DNA of 64,000 bases, from positions 124,001 to 188,000 of the forward strand of contig NW_004457736.1 in the NCBI RefSeq assembly GCF_000203815.1, written 5' to 3'. The stretch is from Cavenderia fasciculata. Its lineage: Eukaryota > Evosea > Eumycetozoa > Acytosteliales > Cavenderiaceae. The position numbers were made by a program, and so were the translations under genes. Below, in pieces: positions 56,737-64,000 of the stretch. The notes under the pieces are model-generated. The model saw nothing but the letters and a program-made list of their open reading frames with translations. It had not been told where the DNA came from and made no database searches. The stretch's first letter is position 1. Every line of letters begins with the position of its first letter.

Positions 56737-57042
56737 ATCTAAAACAACCCCCATCTTTGAGTTGAACAACCATAAAACAGGGCCACCCCAACAGAGAGTG
56801 ACGTAAATCGTTGCAATTACCGTACCCCATTGACATGATGATGCAAAGATATTTCTCCGACTCGAGTAATTTTTTCAGATCGATGTTATCAGGTCTGTTC
56901 TTTGCATTTCATGATAATGACAAACCATTGTTCTTTGATCATTCTTAAGAAAGTTCTGTTGGAGGCCGGAGAAAATTTCAAAAGAATTTTCAGGTCTAGC
57001 CTTTCGTTTTTTTTTATTTTTTTGTTCAACAGCAACGAGAAA

Positions 57043-57050
57043 CTATAAAT
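57043..57050 (+). promoter_or_regulatory. TATA element of the sedolisin gene
   Basis: CTATAAAT lies 85-92 bp before the ATG at 57135 and follows a T-rich tract at 57007-57023. The arrangement fits the usual dictyostelid core promoter. Confidence 0.45.
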
Positions 57051-57134
57051 GTGATCAAGTTTTCTTTGTTTTACATCATCATCTCATCTTTTCTTTATTT
57101 GTATACTACCAAATATACAAGTATTTTTTATAAA

Positions 57135-59379
57135 ATGTTTAGACAAATCATATTTTTAGTTATGATGGCTTTGCTTGCCATCTCTGCAGTATCTGCTCGT
57201 ATGTTGGTTGCCAACGTACACTCTGATTTCCCAGCCTCTCGTTTTGTTCTCCAAAACAAGGCTCAAAAGTCCGACCTTGTTGAATTCAAGATTCTTTTGG
57301 TTGAAGTAAGTCAAATACAATATATAAATCCCAAGATATAATTCTTTAAATTTTTCATATGACTTATACCCCTTTATTTCAATTATCTTATCTATTTTAT
57401 CTAAATTTTAGCAAAACAAAGATATTTTAGATGAACTCTTTTGGGAAGTATCTAACCCACAATCTGCTAGTTACGGAAAGTACTTGAGCAAGAAGGAAAT
57501 TGATTCATTGACTGGAGCCACTCGTGAAGCCGTTCAATCAGTTACCAAGCATCTTTTAGCCTCTGGATTAAACAAGAAGGAATTCTCTATCCATGGTGAC
57601 TACATCCAAGTCCACACCACCGTCGTCAAGGCTGAAGCTGTCTTTGAAGCCGAATTCTACAAGTTTGTTTCATTGGTCTCTGGTGAAGAGCGTATCCGTG
57701 TCTATGGTGACGCTTCACTCCCAACTGAACTCGCTCAACATGTTGACTTTGTCGTAGGTATCTCTGAATTCATTGAAGACAAGAAGTTTACTGAAGCCAT
57801 CAAGGAAACCCTCTCTGCCCTCGAGTCCAAGCCATCCGTTGCCAAGAACCTCAAGGCCCCAGCTGGCGGTCCAACCATGACCCCATCTGTCATCAAGTCC
57901 TACTATGGTGTCCCATCAAACCTCAAGGCCACCAACCAAGAATCCTACCAAATGATTGCTGCCTTTAACGATTTCTTCTCGCTCGGTGCCCTCCAATACT
58001 TTGACTCCAAGTTTGGTATCTCCTCTTCCGACGTCAAGGTCAACCGTCAAGGTCCAAACTGCATGGCCCAACAATGTGACGAAATGGAATCCAACCTCGA
58101 CATTCAATACTCTACCGCCATGGCTTTGGGTGCCAACACTCTCTTCAAGAACCACGCCAACGGCCAATGGGTTCTCGACTTTGCCTTGGAAATCGCCTCT
58201 GCCTCTCCACTCCCAATGGTTGCCTCGCTCTCTTATGGTTTCTCTGAAATCGAACAATGTCTCCTCACCAACGAATGTACCACCCTCAACTATGACAACC
58301 TCCAATACATTGAGCGTACCAACACTGCCTTCCAAAAGCTCGGTCTTATGGGTATGACCATCTTTGTCAGCTCTGGTGACGATGGTGCCACCTCTTTCTA
58401 CTACACCTCGGGTAACAACCCAATCGATCCAAGCCACTATTGTCCACTCGGCGGTTGTGCTTCCACCTCTACCCAATGTCCAATGATCACCATCTCCTAC
58501 GCTGCCAACGGTACCGAATGTTTCTTCCCAGGAGGTGTCGGATCTGTTGCCTGTCAATCAACCCTCTCCAACCAAGACGGTGCCAACGCCATCAACGCCT
58601 TTATGCGTGCCAACGCTGGTGGCAAGTGTGCTGCTTCCATCGAACAAGATGTCGAAAAGAACTACCACGTCCACACCTCGTGCTCATGCTCTTCCCTCAA
58701 GACCTACTCTGCCAACGGTTTCAAGGTCTCTGGTTACTCTTACACTGAACAAAACGGTGCTCTCTTTTACCCAGATTTCCCAACCTCGTCACCATACGTT
58801 ACCTCTGTCGGTGCCTCCCAAATCCTCGATACCTCCAAGCCTGAAGTTGTCTGCTCCATCGCTACTGGCGCCATCATCACCGGTGGTGGTGGTTTCTCCA
58901 ACATCCAACCACAACCATCCTACCAATCATCTGCCGTCTCCTCTTTCCTCTCTGCCGGCGTCAACCTCCCACCAAGCTACTCTTTCAACACCTCTGGTCG
59001 TGCCTACCCAGATATTTCCCTCGTCGGTCACGCCTACTCTATCGGTGTCTCTGCCTCATCCTCTGACAAGTGCCCATGTTCACTCCAATCTGTCGACGGT
59101 ACCTCTTGCTCTTCACCAACTCTTGCCGGTATGGTTACCCTCATCAACGATCAATTGTTGAACGCCAACAAGCCACAACTCGGTTTCCTCAACCCATTGC
59201 TCTACCAAGCTGCTGCCAGCCAATCCAACTTCTTTAACGATATCACCACTGGTAACAACAACTGTAACCACGCTTACTGTATGTTATATGGTTTCTCTGC
59301 CACCAAGGGTTACGATACCGCCTCTGGTTTGGGTTCCATCAACTTTGCCAAGTTCTCCTCATATGTTCTTTCCAAGTAA
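57135..59379 (+). CDS. Sedolisin-family serine protease (S53, tripeptidyl-peptidase I-like)
   Basis: Two exons at 57135-57305 and 57412-59379 give 712 aa. The ATG at 57135 is chosen over an upstream in-frame one because it starts a clean signal peptide (IIFLVMMALLAISAVSA). A pro-kumamolisin prodomain follows (ELFWEVSNPQSASYGKYL). The catalytic set is visible: Glu283 and Asp287 in MESNLDIQY, oxyanion Asp380 in SSGDDG, and Ser622 in DGTSCSSP. A C-terminal calcium-site pattern (DITTGNNNC, GYDTASGLGS) is present. About 90 extra residues with many Cys lie between the oxyanion loop and the Ser, making it longer than mammalian TPP1 (563 aa). TPP1 relatives remove N-terminal tripeptides in lysosomes. 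Codons are almost uniformly C-ending, indicating very high expression. Confidence 0.94.
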
Positions 59380-62300
59380 AACATCATCACCAACATCACA
59401 TAAATAATAATAATAATATTATATAAATCGATTAATTACATACAAATATATTAAAATATAAATAAATAAACAAGTGTATAATGTATATACATTTTATATT
59501 TATACAAACAAAAATTTCAACAACATCTTGATAATTTATTCATCTAGATAAAATAAACATATGTAAAAAGTTCGTTTTAATTAATGTTTCAGAGATGATT
59601 TATTGTAAATTAATTTAAATTGTTCATATGTTTAAAAAAAGTTAATCTATCAATTTTTAAGATTCTTTTTTCTTGATGATCATGACAGTGGCACTAATAA
59701 TGATAAATTAGAATGATCACTACATTCATTTAAATATACAGGTTCTTTAAACAAACCTCCCATCTCCACCTTTCCTCTTTCATCATTTTTATTACGAATA
59801 CTTGTTCAGATTGGATTCTTTTTTATGAATTGAAACTATCCCAATTAGAGTTCTATTTCCATCTACCAGTATTATTTTAATCTCTTTCAATCACCATCTA
59901 TTCCATGTTTATAAATAGATCGAAAGAAAAAGAATGGTATCAACTCTTTTTAATTATTTACATTGTGTGGAAGATAGGATAGATACAACAACAACAACAA
60001 TAACAATAACAATAACAATAACAACACCACATTATAGATCAATAATTATGAATCAAAAAAAGAGAGTCATTCCGATTGGAAGGAATCTATCGATTCCACA
60101 TGGTAATGGTTCGAGGTGGTTCAATACACCACACCACAAACAACTCAGTTCTAAGATAGAGAGAATCTGGGTAATACAAATGTATCACCACACCACACTT
60201 TCAATGAGACAAGATAGATTGTCGAGAGAGACGGCTGTTCCATAGACTGTTCCACCTCTTTTCGAAAAACAATGAAATGTGGGTATTAAAAGTAAATCGC
60301 ACAATGTCACCTCCTCAAACACCCACACCACATTATGTTGTGACTGACTAACACACCTATCGAAAAACAATTAAACCCCACCCCCCCCCCCCCCCTATCT
60401 ACTCCTTAATTATCACTTTTGAGTCAGTCAGTCAGACAGACTTTTAAAAAATATATGTCGATCCGATAAAGAACTTGTTTTAAGCATTCAATTCCCGAAG
60501 CGTAGTGGTCCGTCGACCGGACGCATATTGTTCAATTTCTCACTTTAATCTTATTTCTTTTTTTCTTTTCACCAGCTGACTTGTAAGAGTTAAAATATCT
60601 CTTTTTTTGTTTTTTTTTATCTCTTTCTATATATATCCATTCATTCATTTATTCATTGTCCATATATATACATATAGATATTTATAATAAATATATTCAT
60701 ATAATTTATATTTATAGTTTTTTTTCCATCTTTTTTAAAAACTTCCAAAAACACAAAACAAAAAAGTAAGGATCCAAAGTAATATTATAATATATTAATA
60801 TTATAGAACAAACACACACACTCTCTCTCTTAAAAAAAAGGTTCCATTGTCATCAATATTTCCAATTCAATCATTATCTTTTTACTTTAATTATATCCTT
60901 TTCCAATCTTTTTTTATCCATTTTTGAATTTATTATTTTTTTTTAAAACAATCGCACCTACTATTACACAAACCCCCTCACCACCAACACATTTCATTTA
61001 CTCTGCTACTAGTATCCATCCTAGTAGTACTGCGATAATTACTACTTCTACTAGCAGTAGGTCGGTTGGTGGATAAAGATCAACAAAAAAATTATTATTA
61101 TTATCATCATTTTTATATTTAATATGCATTGTATTCTCTATACCCCACCCACCCTACCCTCTCTCTTTCACACACTGTTTATTTTTTTAAAATTTTAAAA
61201 CATTATAAAAACATAGAGTAGTGATAAAAATGTGAAAGAAATATCAATCTGTTTAAAATATTTCATTCATATTATTTTTAAATTTCAAAAAGGTTGTGTG
61301 GTTCGGTCATATCATCTACACAGATTGACCATGGGTATGGTATTTAGAGAGGGTTGTTTTTCTGTTTTCTAATCGTTTTTTTTTAATATGTTGGTGTTGT
61401 TTAATCTCTGACTTTTAATCTTTCTCTCCAATACCACAACCACCACCACCACAAAGCGATCTGTATTACTCCTCCTCTTTCACACATACACACAAAAGGG
61501 TTGATGCAATGTTGTTGTGTTGCGATGGATGGATGCACCACTGGTTGGTGGTATTGGTTTGTGGAAGATGCTAGCAGAAGAAGCTGTTTTAATATTTATT
61601 GGTTGCTGATCAATTCAACCACACCACAATCAATGGAATGGAATGGAATCCATAACCATTCTCTTAAAAATATCCTTCACACTTCTCTCACCTTTAACCT
61701 TTTTAAACAAGATTGAAAAAATATCTTTAAACAGCAACAACAACAACAACAACAAGTGCAGCACTTGCAATTCCAACAACAATAACCATAATTATTTATA
61801 AACAGTTTAATTAATTTGGAATTGTTCCTTTTAGTTATTTTTTTTTTTTCCAATCATCAACTCGAAATATTAATCACTTTCCATATTTATTATTTATTTC
61901 AAATTTTATTACATCAACAACACAAAATAAGCCAATCACATACCTACCATATTTGTAAGTATTTGGAAAAGAAAGAAATATCCAAAGATGATGGAAAACA
62001 TATTATTTCATCTTTTATGATATCCACAAGTTGATGATATTGTCGACAAGGATAATTTTTATTCCAACAACAAAAGAGATTTATTTTTATTATAAAATAT
62101 CCTTTTGATATTTTCCATTTCCATCCACCAATGTTTGACTGGGAAAAATCATACAATGTTGCAATGTTGTTTTTCTTGGGGGTAAAATGTCCACAGTTTG
62201 GAGATTTCTCATTGTCGAATGGAAATTAGTATTTCCAGTGGTAAGAGGTATCGTGCAATATTTTCTTTCTTTATCTCGTCATGGATGGGCATTTGATAGA

Positions 62301-62597
62301 TCCTTTTCAACCAAGCAAAAAAAAAAAAAACCAAATACCAACATTTACTCCCTTGTTTTTTTCCAATTCATATCAATGTTTTCTTGTTTTTAGAATATAT
62401 ATTCTTTGTTACCAACAAAAACAATTACTATTGAATCGCCAATAGAAATCTTTTATGTTTCTCTAATCAATCCAAAAAAAAAAAAATTCACACTAATAAT
62501 ATTTTATTATTTTTCTTTTCTTTTCTTTAAATAGACCATCCTCAACTTTAAAACTATTTTTTTATTCACATCTGCTAAAACAAAAAAAGAAAGAATT
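59380..62597. other. Long noncoding region (3.2 kb) upstream of the bZIP gene
   Basis: It holds the sedolisin 3' flank, ACAATA repeats at 59984-60026, a C15 run at 60381-60395, a small GC-rich inverted repeat (GTCCG-TCGAC-CGGAC, 60508-60522), long T-rich tracts and CAA repeats at 61735-61755. Open frames of 60-100 codons on either strand are not convincing. The size and position suit the distal control DNA of a developmental transcription factor. Confidence 0.5.
60381..60395. repeat. Homopolymer C15 run
   Basis: Fifteen consecutive C residues in AT-rich DNA, preceded by AAACCCCA. With the G12 run at 5264-5275 this is one of two extreme G/C homopolymers in the window. Confidence 0.9.
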
Positions 62598-64000
62598 ATG
62601 AGTTTAATAGAAGGCGATTCTATTTATAGTCTCTTCCCAAACACTGATTTGGGGTTGGATTTCACTTCTGGTCTTGTTCCAGATAGCCCAAACAAATTAC
62701 AAAGCTCTCCCGGACAAGTCTCATCGTCCCCCAACGGTGCCAATATCCCCGTTCAACCAACCAATGGAAAAAAATCAATCAATAGTCACAACAATGGAAA
62801 TATCAAACAATCACCCACATTGGTTGGATCCCTTCACCCCCAAATGAATGGTCTATTCATCCAAACTCACAATTCTTTACCACATAACAATAATAATGTT
62901 TACCAACAACAACAAGGTAATGGTACATACTATTCTGGATTAGATGATAACAACCTATTCTCTCTTTTTGGTCAACCAGACAAGGATGGTAATTTAATGA
63001 TCCCTATTCATCCAGATTATAATAATTCACCAATGCAAGGTGTAACTTTTTCACAACATCAACAACATCAACAACAACAAAATAATCAACACAATAATAA
63101 TAATCATCATCATCAACAACAACATCAACAACCCCCAACTCAACAACAACAAATGTTTTATACCAATGTAAAGATTGAAGATTCCCAAAATTCATTCTCA
63201 AATGGTTTGGTTCCAGATTCAATGAATCATCAAATGAAACATTAGTAAGTAAACTATATCTATAAATATTTTTAGTTTCAACTTTATACTTAATCAATAT
63301 TTTTTTTGATCTCTAGTTTTGTTCCAGATACAGTTTTTGAATTACCAATTGGCGCACAAAATCAATTGAATATTACTAAAGCTAGTATTCCAATTCCAAA
63401 AACACCACAACAACTTTCACAACAACAACAACAAATCAACCAAAACAATAATAACCAACAAAAGAAAAAAGATGAAGAAAAGATTAAAAAGAGAAAGTTT
63501 ATCACCACTACACCTGTAAAGAATGAACATGGAACTACATTGGTTCCAACCACTGATAATGGAGGAGTTAATGCTGAAGAAGAAAAGAATTTAAAAAGAC
63601 AAAGAAGGTAAAATATATATATACCAACCCTAAAACTTAATAATTTATTTATTTATTTTCATTTCTTTCTTATTTTTTCTAGATTGGTAAAAAATAGAGA
63701 GGCAGCACAATTATTTAGACAAAGACAAAAGGCATATATACAAGATTTGGAGAAAAAGGTTAGCGATTTAACCTCCAACAATAGTGAGATTAGAGCAAGG
63801 GCAGAATTATTAAACTCTGAAAACAAATTAATCAGAGAACAATTGATGTATCTTCGTAACTTTGTAACCCAAGCAGTATCGTTCTCATTCCCAAAGAGTG
63901 GAAGTGGATCCCCAACTTCAGTCGGTAGTCCAGTCTCACCAGGTTCAATGCCAAACGCACCCACCCTTCCTCCAGGCATCCTGCCTCCAAGTATGATGAA
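62598..64000 (+). CDS. bZIP transcription factor (3' end outside window)
   Basis: Exons at 62598-63244 and 63317-63607, and a third from 63683 that is still open at the window edge. Residues 1-312 are Gln/Asn/His-rich and hold three VPDS/VPDT-type motifs (GLVPDSPNK, GLVPDSMN, SFVPDTVF). The basic region is completed at the exon 2/3 junction: KRQRR joins LVKNREAAQLFRQRQ, with the invariant Asn317 and Arg325 spaced as in bZIP proteins. A leucine zipper of about five heptads follows (LEKKVSDL...ENKLIREQL). A Pro/Ser-rich region continues to the edge. It should bind DNA as a dimer in the nucleus. The split of the basic region by an intron fixes the phase and supports the gene model. Which of the amoeba bZIPs it matches is not clear. 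Confidence 0.9.

Larger units (their letters stand above)
56564..57134. other. Intergenic region upstream of the sedolisin gene
   Basis: 571 bp, unusually GC-rich for this genome at 56640-56980. It contains a long-loop inverted repeat at 56674-56736 and, on the right, a T-rich tract at 57007-57023 followed by a TATA element. The T-run plus TATA order is the classic dictyostelid core promoter. No gene is seen. Confidence 0.5.

Noticed and set aside
59934-60245. 103-codon plus-strand frame with a Thr/Ile run
   Set aside because: The run derives from an ACAATA repeat, and the rest has no family resemblance or promoter-like context.
1-64000. tRNA, rRNA, snRNA and CRISPR arrays
   Set aside because: No B-box-like GGTTCGANNCC with a cloverleaf, no rRNA or snRNA signature words and no regularly spaced repeats were seen. 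Manual reading cannot exclude a divergent RNA gene.
1-64000. Transposons and virus-derived elements
   Set aside because: No reverse transcriptase, integrase, transposase, capsid or long terminal repeat could be recognised. The repeats present are microsatellites or small local duplications.

Overview
This window is eukaryotic nuclear DNA from a social amoeba (Dictyostelia). The evidence is long Asn and Gln tracts encoded by AAT and CAA runs, short AT-rich introns with GTAAGT/GTATGT donors and T-rich acceptors, very AT-rich flanks, compact convergent gene pairs, and a typical gene set (peroxinectin, serine carboxypeptidase, sedolisin, EGF-type GT14, poly-N regulators). Exons are less AT-rich than I would expect for D. 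discoideum and several intergenic stretches reach 3-4 kb, so another dictyostelid lineage (for example Cavenderia-like or Heterostelium-like) is more likely. The genus is an inference.

Layout from left to right. 0-7 kb: an XRCC1-like DNA repair scaffold (+), convergent with an alpha/beta hydrolase (-), then a Cys/His-cluster coiled-coil protein of unknown role (-) with 2.8 kb of noncoding DNA upstream. 10-14 kb: a haem peroxidase (-), divergent from a PEX22-like peroxisomal anchor (+). 15-21.5 kb: a type IIC P-type ATPase (+) with a long N-terminal extension, convergent with an AIG1/Toc34-like GTPase (-). 21.5-25.9 kb: 4.4 kb of noncoding DNA. 25.9-30 kb: cobalamin-independent methionine synthase (+), convergent with a GT14 glycosyltransferase locus whose 5' half is frame-disrupted. 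30.5-35.3 kb: a DUF4062-NACHT-WD40 STAND protein (-). 36-37.8 kb: a seven-exon serine carboxypeptidase (-) that appears to lack its catalytic Asp. 38-41.7 kb: a large unrecognised protein (-). 44.5-50 kb: an MGRN1-type RING ligase (+), convergent with proteasome subunit Rpn2 (-). 50-53.4 kb: an AMPK-gamma-like CBS protein (+), convergent with a LysM protein (-). 54-56.6 kb: an RGG-tailed Rrp36 (-) sharing a 198-bp promoter region with a MYND-finger gene (+). 57-59.4 kb: a sedolisin/TPP1-type protease (+). 62.6-64 kb: a bZIP factor (+) running off the window.

No rRNA, tRNA, CRISPR array or recognisable transposon or virus-derived element was found by eye. The genes are unrelated housekeeping, secreted or lysosomal, and regulatory functions with no operon-like logic. 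Shared control is plausible only at the three head-to-head pairs (12.2-13.0, 49.9-50.4 and 55.4-55.6 kb). Exon coordinates given in the entries were derived by hand from splice consensus plus reading-frame continuity, and every multi-exon model except the GT14 locus closes in frame. The most notable observations are the carboxypeptidase with Gly at its Asp position, the duplicated intron piece behind it, the disrupted GT14 locus, a drop in GC3 next to introns in highly biased genes, perfect 18- and 20-bp palindromes in a long upstream region, and lineage-specific extensions on the ATPase and Rrp36.
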